Of a stretch of 64,000 nt of DNA, positions 1 through 11,589 are shown piece after piece. Origin of the DNA: Nectonema munidae. Taxonomy: Eukaryota; Nematomorpha; Nectonematoida; Nectonematidae. The first letter of the stretch is position 1, and every line of letters begins with the position of its first letter. The position numbers were made by a program, and so were the translations under genes. The notes beneath the pieces were generated by a model. That model was not told the DNA's origin, made no database searches, and saw nothing but the letters and a program-made list of their open reading frames with translations. The DNA lies in NCBI GenBank assembly GCA_030549495.1, contig JAUIRK010000475.1:1-64000 (forward strand), read 5' to 3'.

Positions 1-644
1 AATTGTTCCAGTGATGTGTAAATTTTATCTTTGTGTTTGCTTTTACATATCAGTTTATATTTTTTTCTTCTTAATTTTTTTAGGGTAAAGCCAAATTTAT
101 TATAAAAAAAAGAGAAAAGTTTTAATTTTTCAATTGTTAAATTAAACTATAATTGTATACTTTTTAGAAAAAACAACAGCCAACAGTTCCAAAAATCTAA
201 GTTTTATTACAAAATATAACTTTTTTATTTTCTGAAACAAATTTACAAAATTTATGAGAAGTCAAATTATTAAAAAAATGAGAATTTTATAGATGGCGTT
301 AATTGATTATTTTTTATGTTATAACGTTTTCAAAATTCTAACTTTTTGTGATATTGTATTGAAGTAGACGCAGGTACTTTCAAATGGCAGTAGTTTTTTA
401 ATTTGTGGCACATTTTTTATTAACAATTTTTAGTCAAAATAAGTCAAGGCAGCTCACGCACTTTACAGCCATGCCACGGTTTTAAAACGTATGTGTCTCA
501 GTTTCAAAAAGCTTTTCCAATTTAATTTAAGAATGAGGAGGCACATATGGAATTTAATTTATGGTAATATTTTCTTATATTTTGAATAAACTTGGAAAAT
601 AATCATTATATACACAAAATTTATTTTACCAATATTCAACAAAT
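1..644. other. AT-rich sequence, no feature seen
   Basis: I see no coding similarity, repeat boundary or RNA gene here. It is AT-rich DNA with short A and T runs. Confidence 0.5.
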
Positions 645-818
645 AGGCAGCGTTAAAAATTAATAGGCAGTGGTAAAAAAGGGACCGCGGAGTGTTTTCA
701 TCAAGAGGGCCCAATTGCGCCGCTTGAATCGAACTATGAGGAAAGTAGGCTTGATGCGGGATCCAACCCAAGACATTGAGTTATCGAAACCCAGTATCTA
801 ACCAACCGGACTCACTAT
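645..818 (-). repeat. tRNA-derived SINE, family B, copy 1
   Basis: The element reads on the minus strand. The reverse complement carries a polymerase III B-box-like core (GGGTTGGATCCC, 758-769) and an A-box-like stretch (GGTTGGTTAGATACTGG) before it. The body, including the GTTTTCATCAAGAGGGC block and the CGCTTGAATCGAACTA block, recurs at 33,520-33,666 and in part at 24,484-24,560 and 19,895-20,000. Several dispersed copies of a tRNA-like head plus a shared body define a SINE. This copy is moderately diverged. Confidence 0.6.
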
Positions 819-1215
819 TTACTTATTAAAATTTATTAACTTGCTTCTCACAATTTACTTTAAGGCTGGCAAATATTTACTAATTATCTAATGTCAAATG
901 CCTTCTTTAATTTTATATCATTCCATCAAAATAAATAGAAGTAAAACGTCTTCGGGAAAGATGTGCAGGATGTTTGGGAAAAAATCAACTAATTAAATTT
1001 ATTCGTATTGAAAATCTTATTAAACATTTATCAACCAGGTAATGAAAATATATAGTTGATAAGAGTTCGGGTCTTCAAAACTATTAAAATAATTTATAAT
1101 TATATCGAAATGTAGTATGATATATCATCAGCAATAACCTTCATATATATAAGTATATAAGGAATCATTTGGAAAATCTCTTCTACTTTCATATAGTTAG
1201 TTTTTAAACTCATCT

Positions 1216-2060
1216 GTGACATGTTTTGATATTTTCCATAACCTCAAGAGGTTGAACATAGGAGACAACCCTCAAAATTTTTTTCCATTATATTCTAATT
1301 TTTTACCACCGATGTTTGACGATTTTATTACGTATAATAACGAAGTTCACCAGTATAATTTACGAAAACATTTTCATCTGTCATTTCCCTTATATTACAA
1401 TAGACCATCGAAACAATCTTTAAAATACAAATTATCTCTTAACTACAACTCTTTTTTAATTGACACTGATTGTATCATAAGTGTTTGTAAAAATAGAATA
1501 AAAAACTTCCCATGAAAAATTAGGAATTTATTTGTCATTCTACGGAATGTTATGCGTGTAAATATCAACTAAGTTACTAGCTTGTACACGTTTTGTATTT
1601 TATTTCTCCGTATTTTATTACTTATTTCTTATTTCATGGTCTTTTAGCTTATATAATATACAATACATATGTTTTCTTATCATATTCCATTATTTGTTTT
1701 TTACTCTTGTCTATATTCATAATTTGCTAACGAAATATTTATTATATACAAATTTTCTCTTCATGTTTGATACTTTTCTTTATCCTCTTGTGTTCATGAT
1801 TATTTCTTTTGTGGCAGCCTGGTTCTCATTTATTACCAAATCTTACGTACACTTTTATAAATGTGCATGGGTTTTATTCATATCAGCGCCTTAAGGCCTT
1901 TTTCAATATTTCCCTTATAAAAAAAAACTTACTATATTGAAAATATGAAAATATATCTCTATTCTATTTAGATTTGTAAACATTTTGTCTTACTGATGTC
2001 ACGAACTGTTCTTTTTTCTTCATAATTGTATGAATAAATCTTTCTTCTTTCTTTCTAATC
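1216..2060 (+). mobile_element. LINE 3' end (CR1/Jockey-like reverse transcriptase tail), fragment
   Basis: The open frame at 1216-1515 (99 codons) resembles the C-terminal tail after the reverse transcriptase domain of CR1/Jockey-type LINEs. These have an H-x-Y-N-x-R block (here HQYNLRKHFHL), then a S-L-x-Y block and a run like F-K-x-x-L near the end. AT-rich 3' sequence follows, ending in AATAAATC and TTTCTT repeats near 2033-2055, which could be the element tail. The palm and endonuclease domains are absent, so this is a 5'-truncated remnant. Assignment rests on a short, diverged block and is moderate to weak. Confidence 0.4.
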
Positions 2061-3607
2061 CCTCAAAAGGATGAAGAAATAGAATGAATTTTCTAAATTT
2101 TATCCATTTATAATAAAATTTGCTAGATGTATAATTTAATATAATAAATGCGAGACAACGATATAAAGAAAATTTCAAAAATATGAAAAAATATAATGAC
2201 AACCCCTATAATTTTATTATTGTAATCAAATACAAAAACCATCGTGTTTTCAAAAACTTACTCAACTTGATAGTTATTCATTATTTAACTGGCTCTCACA
2301 CAATGCATTTACCCAACTAGCAAATTCATTTACCTCCACTTAATTTATCACAACTTAATGAAGATAACAAATTATCTGAAGAAGTAAATATATCAATGTA
2401 TTTCTAACTAATAAAGTGGACAAACTGAACATCAAAATTTTAGATTGACTACCTAATAAACACAAAAGTATGCATTACTGACTGTTTTTCTCAGTCATCA
2501 ATTTGAAGAGGAAGAAAAACTTGTAAAAATTAAATAGCGTAAAATTTGAAGGAACATGAAAGTCAACTTACGTCACATAGGCAACTTACGACTTTGCGAG
2601 GGAGTAGGACTTTGATATGAAATGAAAATATGAAACTTAAAGCACTCTCACATGATACAGATTTTCAAGTGCTTCTTTGTAATCAAATTCCATTTATATA
2701 AACAAAATATAAATTTATACATTGAATAAAATATCAGAAATTCTGGTATTCCTACTTGACATGGTTCTTTTTAAAATAGTGAAAGTGTATCGTCATCAAT
2801 GATTACGTTTTCACATGTTTGTATACTTCCTCAATTGATAATAATCATTTACGTACAACATTCACAAATGTTTAGCTAGTAAGTATGCTAAAGATCTGTT
2901 ATTGATTACAAAGTTCTGAGTAAGAGGTATAATACACAGGGAACTTCCTCTCCCAATACATTCCGATCATCTCAACAAAAATACAAAATGTTTATAATAG
3001 CAGACAACACATTGAAAAACTATACGCAATAGAAAAAGAATATAACTTTCACAAGCTTTTTTTCATTGCAGGAGAATGATGTGTTTACCTGAGTGCAGTA
3101 TAAACGAGCTTACAAAAATTCAAGAGCATTTTCTTAGCTAACTTTACAAATGAATTGTAGTCTTACATAAATTCACTCTCTTTACTTTTTGCTTTCATAT
3201 CATCTATAAAAATGTTGATGAAACTTCTTTCGAGAAGGTGGCATTAAAAAAGTTCAGATTATGGGCCTCAAATTGTGTTCCATCAAATGCCCCTTATATG
3301 ATTATATCGTTTTTCTAATATTTGACGTCTTATGGTGGATAAATGCTGTGGTTTTTCATAAATGTTCACTTTGAACTTAATTTTGTTTATTTTTAAATTT
3401 ATAATTATATGTTAATCAGGGGCAAAGATCCTCCAATTTTTTTTTATAATTTTGAAAATTTATTATAAAAGAATTTTTGTACACACGACCATTATTACAC
3501 GACATTATATTTGCAATATAAGCTCTCAATTCCACGATAACTGGAGTACTTTTATCAAATAAATTTACCTTGATTGCAATTCTGATTGCATCACTACCTT
3601 TTGGCTC
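2061..3607. other. AT-rich intergenic sequence, no feature seen
   Basis: No open frame here resembles a known protein, and I found no inverted repeats or tRNA-like boxes. Confidence 0.45.
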
Positions 3608-3670
3608 AGTGGTTTTCAAACTCGAGTCTGCGGTGCCGCGAAGAAATTCCATGGGGATCGAGAAGAGAAC
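3608..3670 (+). repeat. hAT-type terminal sequence (single end)
   Basis: The stretch starting CAGTGGTTTTCAAACTCGAG has the form of a hAT terminal inverted repeat (CAGTGGTTCTCAAACT type), followed by GC-rich sequence. No matching opposite end was found downstream, so it is either a solo end or a heavily decayed element. Confidence 0.4.
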
Positions 3671-4299
3671 ACTGAGTGAATCGTTTTGCGCTATTTCCAG
3701 CGATTAAACAAAATTGAGTTATGTTCTTATGGATGCAAATATATTTTAAGAAGTAAAGAAAAATGCGTAAGGAAACGTTTCTTCGAAAACATAAGATATG
3801 CTGATTTTTTCAAAGGATATGTTTCTAAGTGGTGGCCGAAAACTTTTACACGACACTGTGCAGGACTATGACGTATAAAGTTATAGATACAAAAGCAACC
3901 CAACTTTTGTCAGTTGAGGCAAACTATGCCATGCATATTGTGCATATTAAGCTCCCTTGTGCCCCCCACGTTATGGACGAGACTGGTTACTGTAATTAAT
4001 AGAGATAAACCGTTTAAGCTTAAAATTATAGAGTTCTGATTTATCTGCTATAATATATATGTACCCAACTTAAAAATATAGGGATCTTGTTCAAATCACT
4101 GCTTACATTACTGCCTCTGATAAAATATAGCTCAAAATTGCATTATTATATCAATGAAATGGAAATTAATGAAAAATTAGATTTTAAATTTTCATTCTAA
4201 CACTTAACAATTAAAAGAAGAAAAGTAATATGGAAAATCTACTCACAAGACTAAGTTTTTATACTATAAAAAGATTGAGATAATTAAAAATTATTGGGA

Positions 4300-4354
4300 G
4301 GAGGCGAAAGGCTTTTCTGCCCCCCCCAATGCCCCACCGGATGTGCGCCCCTAC
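4300..4354 (-). repeat. G/C-tract transposon end, fragment
   Basis: The reverse complement reads AGTAGGGGCGCACATCCGG and then GGGG and a run of eight G. This is the style of the G-tract hAT MITEs elsewhere in the window (5950-6236, 59,677-60,021). I could not place the second end. Confidence 0.35.
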
Positions 4355-5340
4355 TCGAAACATAAGATCATTATGCGGGGTGTGATGATATTGAATATAA
4401 TTGGTCAAGAATTTATGTTAAACAATAATTATATTTCAACCAATTAGAATGATTCTATCGACAGACAGACACACGTAGGCTTAGATATATTATTATAATC
4501 AATATTTTGAAAATTTTTTAGAATAAATTTTAAAAAAACGCCTACCTGCTTTAGTTTTTGAAGGTCCTAGTAATGAAAACAAATGTAAGACAGCAAAATT
4601 TAATATGATTTTGTTTATATCATCATAAAAGCATACCTTCAAAAAAGAGAACAAGTAGTAAACCCAAGACCAAAATCTAAAAATTCACAATTTGAACTTT
4701 TTATATCTAATATCATTTTAAAATGTGAAGTTAATAAATGTTCTTATTTCTATCATTTTTGTTACTTTCTTATTACAATGAGGAAAATCTTCAAAAGTTT
4801 TAAAGCATCTTTTCAAGAAAGTAAACAAAGAAAAAATAAGGAAGACATTTTGCACATGTAAAATATTTTAGGTATTCGTGTAACTGCAAATATTCTAAAA
4901 ACAAAGCAAATATTATAAAAACCATTTTTTAAATTTACCTTTTTTTCATCCAATTTTTGGAGTATTTGTGTTCAGAAACTTTCTTGGAAAGCCTATTTAC
5001 AAATTAAGTGAATTTTTTCGTTGTGCATATTTGCCTCAAAGGGTAGACATTTCTTAGATAACTGTAACGCGAACACAAAATCACAGGATCAATATTTTTT
5101 AGAATAAATAAATCGCTAATTTCTTTATATGCCGAAAAATTTGCGTAATTTCAGAATACATCACGTAGCTCTCTCTAAAAATCATTAAAAAACGAAAAAA
5201 ATTATTACAGTGTAGAAAGAGCATTCTTTTTATAAAAATAAACTGCATAAAATAGCAAACCAAAGATGAAAATATTAAAAGTAAGATTAATAAAAACCAG
5301 AAGAGCATTTTATTAATAAAAAATTTAATAGTGATGTAGG
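4355..5340. other. AT-rich sequence, no gene seen
   Basis: Near 4,464 there is a short GACAGACAGACACACG simple repeat. Nothing else is recognised. Confidence 0.4.
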
Positions 5341-6590
5341 TTATGTATGATGGAGGCTTACATTATTCTTTTTCAAAATATAGTAATCAAAAATCTTTGA
5401 CTGTTTGAAATTTTGTTTTTGTAACTGTGATTTGTGATCTACTGCATCATTCAACTCTATCCATTTTTCGAGTACTTTAGTGAAGCCTTTGTGTTTCGCG
5501 AATGCCTGTATTTCAGAAATACGTTTACTGGCACACCCAAGGTTTTTGTACTTCATCATCTTCTTCTTCTTCGCTGATTTCATCATTTTCTTGATTGAGT
5601 TCAAGTCGGTGCTGAAAACCTTCGACAGTTGAAGGGTGATTATGATCAGTTGTCATCAGTGAAGCATCGAATCCAACGAATTCATCTAAACTCATTTGCA
5701 AATTTTCTCGACAAACAGTCTCTATATCATCATTCTCTTCTTCCTTGTCTTCATCAACTCTACTTACAGCGTCTTCACAACCAACTCCACGGATCCTTGG
5801 AAACACTTCTAGTTTGTGTCTGCCCTTATTTTTCCTCATGTTTCGTGAAACCAATAAATAGCTTGAAGAAGATCAGTGCGTCGCAACAGATCAGAAGCCT
5901 TCAACTCCTCTTCTTGTTTCATTCGACTAATTATACCTTGCAGCTGTCGCAGGGATGGACCGAGAGAGGGGGATGCATACCCCCCCCCCCCCACCAGCAA
6001 TCTATTCAAAAAAAATTAAGGTTGGAGTCTACCCTAAAATAGAATTCAAAATTGATGAAGTCATTGATCGATTTTCAAAGCAAAAAGGAAGAAGAAAAGA
6101 CTTTGTAATATAATTTTAATCATTTATTTTACATACGTTTTCAAATTTCTTCTCTAATAAAATGTATAAAATATTTTGATAATATTAGTATACCCCCCCC
6201 CCCCCCCCCCACAAAAGATTTCTGGATCCCCCACTGAGCTGTCGCTTCCTGAAATTCAATTTGACCGCGTGTATTATTCCTTGATCCATTGGCTGAGTGA
6301 TGGAAGAAGTGTTAGGGGGAAGGAAAACAGATTTTATATTAGAAAACTCTAAACGAGGATGGCACGCAGCATTGTCCAGCAACAGTAGGATCTTTCGGCT
6401 TTGGGACTGCATTTTTTTGTAGAGTTTTTTCATAAAAAGTTCAAAAAGATTGCTAGTCATCCAAGCCTTTTTGTTTGCGTGGTAATCTACCGGAAGAACT
6501 TTATGTTGTATTTTTCCAAAGCAACGTGGTTTAAATGATTTGCCAAACATTGGACGCTCTTTTTCTCGAAGAGAATTAGCACCAGGGGGC
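5341..6590 (-). mobile_element. Tigger/pogo-type DNA transposon, degenerate transposase, interrupted by a MITE
   Basis: Read on the minus strand, 6590-6245 encodes a DDE transposase segment of the pogo/Tigger type. It has a GKSFKPRCF block, a VDY-ANKKAWMTSNLF block, the catalytic-strand block LLLLDNAACHP with the second Asp, and LPPNTSSITQPMDQGI with the third Asp. Continuing at lower coordinates after the inserted MITE, 5940-5341 encodes the acidic C-terminal part, with a DEFVGFDA block, an Asp/Glu-rich stretch and a closing helix (EKWIELNDAVD). The N-terminal DNA-binding HTH part is not present; the copy stops at the G-tract near 6583-6621. The reading frame changes between segments, so this copy is inactive. 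Members of this family cut and paste at TA targets. Confidence 0.8.
5950..6236. mobile_element. hAT MITE nested in the Tigger copy, with 8-bp target duplication
   Basis: The 287-bp element begins CAGGGATGGACCGAG and its reverse-complemented end begins CAGTGGGGGATCCAG. It is flanked by AGCTGTCG at 5942-5949 and again at 6237-6244, an exact 8-bp target duplication typical of hAT insertions. Long C runs lie just inside each end (about 5980-5992 and 6193-6210). There is no coding capacity, so it is non-autonomous. Its position inside the Tigger reading frame shows that it inserted later. Confidence 0.85.
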
Positions 6591-6621
6591 GTACCCACGG
6601 GGGGGGGGGGGGGGGGGGGGG
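6583..6621 (+). repeat. G-tract transposon end (CAGGGGGCG...)
   Basis: CAGGGGGCGTACCCACG followed by 23 G (6599-6621) looks like the end of another G-tract hAT-like element cutting off the Tigger 5' part. I did not find its partner end or a target duplication. Confidence 0.4.
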
Positions 6622-8610
6622 CTTTCAAACTATTCTACACCGTAGACGGATAATCTCTGAAGTCGGAAAATCTCTCAATTAAGTTCTTTGTGCATAAGCC
6701 GCTCTCTCTCTCTCTAGCTGGCCTCATCTTCCCCTGTGTTACATTTTCTCTTTAACTTTTCTCACTCACCAAAGTGTAATCTACGCCAATATCACAACGC
6801 CAGGAAACAATTTATAAAAGAGATGAGGAAGTTTAAAGCTTCATAATATCTCACTCAAAGTGAATCTTCACTCACAAAATATTATTATTATTAAGAAAAG
6901 ATACACAATCAAAAGATTAATACAAAACAGATGAAGAATAACGACTACAAGACAATATTTTAGTAGCAAGTGAAGAACAACCACCCCGCAAGACCCTTTT
7001 AAAGAACCAACACCCAAAATAGTTTTCCAATAATATTGTACAGAATATACCACTGAAGCAAAATTAAAAAAATTTATTTAGTAAAAACTAAAATATTAAA
7101 ATTTTGATTTAGTAAAGGCAAAATAAAATCTTGAAAATTCATTTTGTGAGAAGAATTAAAAAAAATAAACAATAAGTATACATCTATAATATTATATACC
7201 TGACTTGCAAAACAGGATATTGTTTCAAGATTATACAGTGTTATAAGATTAAATATATACTAGTGATTATATATAGTATGTGAACTAGTTTATAATAGTT
7301 TTTAAATATGTTCAAACTTGACCAAAACGTCATTTTAAAAAATAACTTACAATTATAACCTATAAATGAGTTTTACAAAAATATATTATATAAATTTCAT
7401 ATTTATTTTAAAAGTAAAAATAGATATATATTAATGCAGAAACAAAACGTTAATTGTATTTATAAAAATAATATATGACGATATGTAAAGTATAGTGGTG
7501 TATCACAAGCAACTTGGGCATATTAAACCTGTTAATTATTATCACTCTCCTACCCGTTTCGCACTTTCCATCTTTATTACCAAAAGTCACATTTTGATTA
7601 GAAATTTTATATGTCATTCATCGTCATACACGCATCAATGAATTGTTAGCCTTTTGTTATTATAAAATAAAGAATCAAAATATGTCTGACTACAATGCTT
7701 GAATGTCAGCTCATTTTTCATCATCACCATATGCGCTTATTGTTCTGTGATATACTGTGAGGCAGACAGTATCAACGGAAGTTTTAATTTCACTACAACT
7801 TTCTTCAAAAATGATGATAGCATATGCACAGATTCAATATACATATATTTTTTTATATACTTTTAGGTTAACTTTTTTCAGAGAAGGACCATTTTATTTT
7901 GAATTTCAAACAATATCAGTTCTCATTTTGATCCAAATATATAGTATTTCTATAAAGATCCTTCATATCACATTGTCAAAATAAAAAGTTGCATTAATAA
8001 AGATGTCGATCAGTTAGTTGTTTTAAACTAGGTTATTTAAATTTGAAAATTCATAGTTAAATCAGATATAAAAATAAAGTAAATTATCAATGGTAAAATT
8101 TATTTAATTTTATTTGATGAATATTATAAATGTTTTTTAGGTACTTTTTTTCACTTGAGAAATTTTTTATTTACTTTTTGTAACTAGTTCATTCAACTGA
8201 TTTTTGAGTTAGTAAAATTTTATGATAAACACAAAATAGTCAAAAAAAACTCGTTTTACTGCATGTTTCAACACAAAGTTTAACATATTCACCGTTTTGA
8301 AAAAAATTTTTTATAAAACAAATTATCCTCCAATATTATTGGGATAAGTTTGGTAGAAGATTTGGTGAAAGTTTTGTTAGAATTCAAAAATGACGAAAAC
8401 GAATTTGATTCATTAAAATCAAGAAAATGAAATTTTATGCTGAGAATTCCAGTTCCACAGATAATATTTTTGATATTTTCTATGATAACGCAGAAAAAAA
8501 CAGAACATTTCGTATTCTCTACAATGAAACCTTACAATTGATTCTTAATTTGACAACAGGTTTGGTTTTCGACAAATGTCAATCATTTTAATTGTTTTTT
8601 CAGGTTTAAT
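6622..8610. other. AT-rich sequence, no gene recognised
   Basis: There is a short CT run at about 6,705. The longest open frames (61-75 codons) lack recognisable motifs and look like chance frames in AT-rich DNA. Confidence 0.4.
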
Positions 8611-8627
8611 AAAAGAACTGCACAATA

Positions 8628-9100
8628 ATGAAAGCACTTTCATATTTATCCCCTGGAAGTGTAGGATTTTTGGAATATGAAAAACTGAAACCTTTCATAT
8701 CCCATCTACAAAATATATCGCAGCAGGTTTTTTCGGAACTTAAAGTTGGAAAAGAATATATTAAAAAAAAGAAGATACAGAAAGAATCTAACGTTATTGA
8801 TGTTTTTGAAGTACTCGAACCAGTTAAAGAAGCATTTCCTAACATATATAAACTATATGAAGGTATTTTAAAGCAATTTTGTATTATGTAAAATAACTCT
8901 TATTCTCCTTCAGGCCTTTTTACCGTAAGTTCGGGTACAGCAGTTTGTGAAAGAAGTTTTTTAACTTTGAACAGGATTATGACCTCTCTTAGTAAATCCA
9001 TGACTCCGTTTAGAAGAAACAATTTAATATTTCTTTCTTTTATGAGAGAATATACTAAAAAAAATCGACATAGAAAAATTCATAATTTTTTTTTCAAATA
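8628..9100 (+). mobile_element. hAT transposase C-terminal end with a 51-bp intron
   Basis: The first block (8628-8862) ends ...YKLYEG. A clean GT...CTCCTTCAG intron lies at 8863-8913, and the frame resumes with LFTVSSGTAVCERSF and ends at TAA 9098-9100. The second block is the hAT dimerisation domain: S-S-x-T-A-x-x-E-R-S-F, then a NRIMTSL block and a NNLIFLSF block near the end. An in-frame stop (8610-8612) lies just upstream of the ATG, and the RNase H-like catalytic core is not visible, so this is a 3' fragment or a decayed copy. The neat intron suggests that the copy is not extremely old. No terminal repeats were found. Confidence 0.65.
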
Positions 9101-9619
9101 AAAGAAGATATTTTATTTTTATTCGGCCTCAAACAGAGGCAAATATATCGGAACACTTGATGAAATGATAAGAAAGGCAGGCGAATAATTTTGAAAAAAA
9201 CCAATCACTAAGAGAGTTAACACCAAACATAATTCACTTATTGTTAAATTAAAATAATATCATTTTACCTGAAGATCTTTCCTGACTTGTGTGATACTTC
9301 CATTTCAGGTTAAACATATTGGAAAGAGAAGCAGATGAAAAGGTATAAAAAGTAGAAATATAGTAGATAGCATGAACACTTTAAAAACTTTTGTTTATAA
9401 AGCTCTTATAAAATTCATTCCAACACTGCTTCTCATTTTTAAGTAAATATGCAGTGTGAACATTCATCTCCATAGCGACTATGCAGATGTTTATTCTGTG
9501 TATACAACCAAATACCAATGGAAATGACAAACTTAAATTTCTATTCGTATGCAATATAAACACAGTTTTGGAAGAATAATCAGCATTGAAGGGTTAAAAC
9601 ATTTCCAATTTTAGAAGCT

Positions 9620-10269
9620 TTAACCCTTTCAGTCAAAATTGGACGCCAGTATCCCAAAAGTCATCGGCTTAAGTTAAATGAAAACTAATTGAGAAGAAAG
9701 TACACGATAGAAAACCAATGCCTATAAATTTACAAATTTTGAAATAACATTTTTTAGAAAGATTTTAACCCAAAATTTTAATTGTTAATGAAATTATATT
9801 TTATACATGACTTTTATTTTGGAAAAATGATTTCGACGGCGGTCACAGGTAAACTGGTGAACAATTGAAAACTTAGATATAATTTAAAGTTGATAAGAAG
9901 TTTATTTCTACAGGATTCGAGCTTTGTGAAAACTAAATTGAGTTTATTCAATATGAATCACAATGGCGCTTCAATATAAGATGAATCAAATAACATACAC
10001 AGTTAAACTTCTTCTCACACTCAATTCAAAGTTTGATATATTTGCTCTTTAAAGTCACGTCTTAAAAAATATATATAAATCAAATATATGAGGATAATAT
10101 AAAAATCTTTAGAATTTTATTTGAAATAAAAATTTTGAATGAGCATTTCAAATTACACCATTTTCTTGAACTTTATTGTCACATTAGTCCATTCGTCACG
10201 TCATTGTTCACAATAGAAATAGGATAACTAAACAAGAATTCAGTGAGAATTATGTACTGAAAAGGTTAA
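9620..10269. mobile_element. piggyBac-like MITE (TTAA-flanked), about 650 bp
   Basis: TTAA at 9620-9623 is followed by CCCTTTCAGTCA. The opposite end reads ...GTACTGAAAAGG before TTAA at 10,266-10,269. The reverse complement of that end is CCTTTTCAGTAC, so the arms match over about 10 bases with one difference. TTAA flanks plus short CCC/CCT-type inverted ends are the hallmark of piggyBac-superfamily elements. No transposase is encoded. Confidence 0.5.
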
Positions 10270-10743
10270 TAAACTCAATTTGCATTCCATCTTCAAATTT
10301 GGCAACATAGGCATACAGAGTATAGGGACAAGACGACATGCTTATCTCTTCTGTCTTGTTCAAGTCGGCTCGATTTTTTAAATTAATAAAAATGCTTTAG
10401 GCAAAAAATTCTTCATTTAATTTATATCTATTCAAGAAGCTGTAAATAAAATTTGTAAAACAAATACTGTATGAAAAAAAAATTGTTTAGTATAGCAAAA
10501 ATATTACTTTGAAGTTGAAGTGAATCTGACTTTATTTATTTGGTTCAGTTTTTGTAATTAATGAAATAAATAAAGCAATAAACCAAACATATTTTTTAGA
10601 AAGTAGGAAATTTTGAACATATGCTCTTTTTAATCAAAGCAAACGCTTCAAATATTCCAGTCTTTAATTTTAAGATAAACTAAGTTTATTTTTAAAAGAA
10701 TCTTACAATTAATAACTATGAATTCCATCAAGGAACAAATATG

Positions 10744-10975
10744 AATCGGCAAATGGCCTAGTGGTGTGAGCGAAGGGCCTCGATCCAGATGGTCTGGGTT
10801 CGATTCCTGATTGTGACTATGTTTACCTTCTGTTCAGCTATGGAAGATGCGATACCGACAACTAACCAAGAAATGTTGGGAAGGTAATACAGGAAGTTTG
10901 AAGGATGAGATATATATCCTCAATACCTTCAATGGTCAGGTTGTAATGATAAGATAATGACGATTTTCTTTACTT
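10744..10975 (+). repeat. tRNA-derived SINE, family A, copy 1
   Basis: It has an A box (TGGCCTAGTGG, 10,754-10,764) and a B box (GGTTCGATTCC, 10,797-10,807) 43 bases apart, the spacing of a tRNA head. A non-tRNA body follows with GTGACTAT, GTTCAGCTATGGA and GATGCGATACCGACAAC. The same head, spacing and body recur at 36,449-36,605, which makes this a dispersed SINE and not a tRNA gene. The tail contains GATAAGATAATGACG. Confidence 0.8.
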
Positions 10976-11159
10976 TAATCTGTTTAAGTTAATTAATTCA
11001 TCATGTTTCTTTGCTCCAACTATTCTCCCACATCCTTGATATCAAGCATTTAAGGAAGCATTAATACTTTTTCCCAGAGCTATTGATTTCATAAAAATTC
11101 CAGCTTTATGTTTTAAAAAAATAAATTCTCTGTTTATAAAACTTTTAGGATTTGTTCTC

Positions 11160-11290
11160 AACCACTTTAATTTGCTGGATTAAATAGTTTACCTCATTCA
11201 GCTTCGAACGGTCGTCAAATATTTATTCGCGGTCCGCTAAAGAACCCCGTACCATAGTTTTTTGAATAGATTTAGTTGAAACAATTTTTT
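11160..11290. repeat. possible hAT-type end
   Basis: The reverse complement contains GGTTCTTTAGCGGACCGCGAA, similar in style to CAGGGGTTCT...GGGCCGCG hAT termini. There is no partner end and no exact terminus, so this is a weak call. Confidence 0.25.
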
Positions 11291-11589
11291 TAATTTTTGA
11301 AGAAGGGGTAGAAATTTGCCAAGCAAGATTTTTTGCATATTTAAAACCTTCGCTTGACGGACTCTATGCATTTTTACACCAGCAAATTTTTGTTGAATTT
11401 TAAGCCAGTTAGCTCAATGGCAACCACATATAAAAACTAGTTTGCAAATTTGACATACAAAAACTAAAATTAATATTTTTAGATTAAAATACGATGAAAA
11501 GGCAAAAAAATTTTTTTTCAAAAAGTTTATTATAGATGAAGTTATAACTCCTAAAATTGTCAAAAATATGAGCTTCATTCAAATACATA

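Noticed and set aside
5629-6042. Plus-strand frame of 137 codons
   Set aside because: It is the opposite strand of the Tigger C-terminus and runs into the MITE.
10754-10807. Free-standing tRNA gene (A and B boxes)
   Set aside because: The head cannot fold as a full tRNA cloverleaf by eye, and the same head with a long shared body occurs at 36,449, so it is a SINE.
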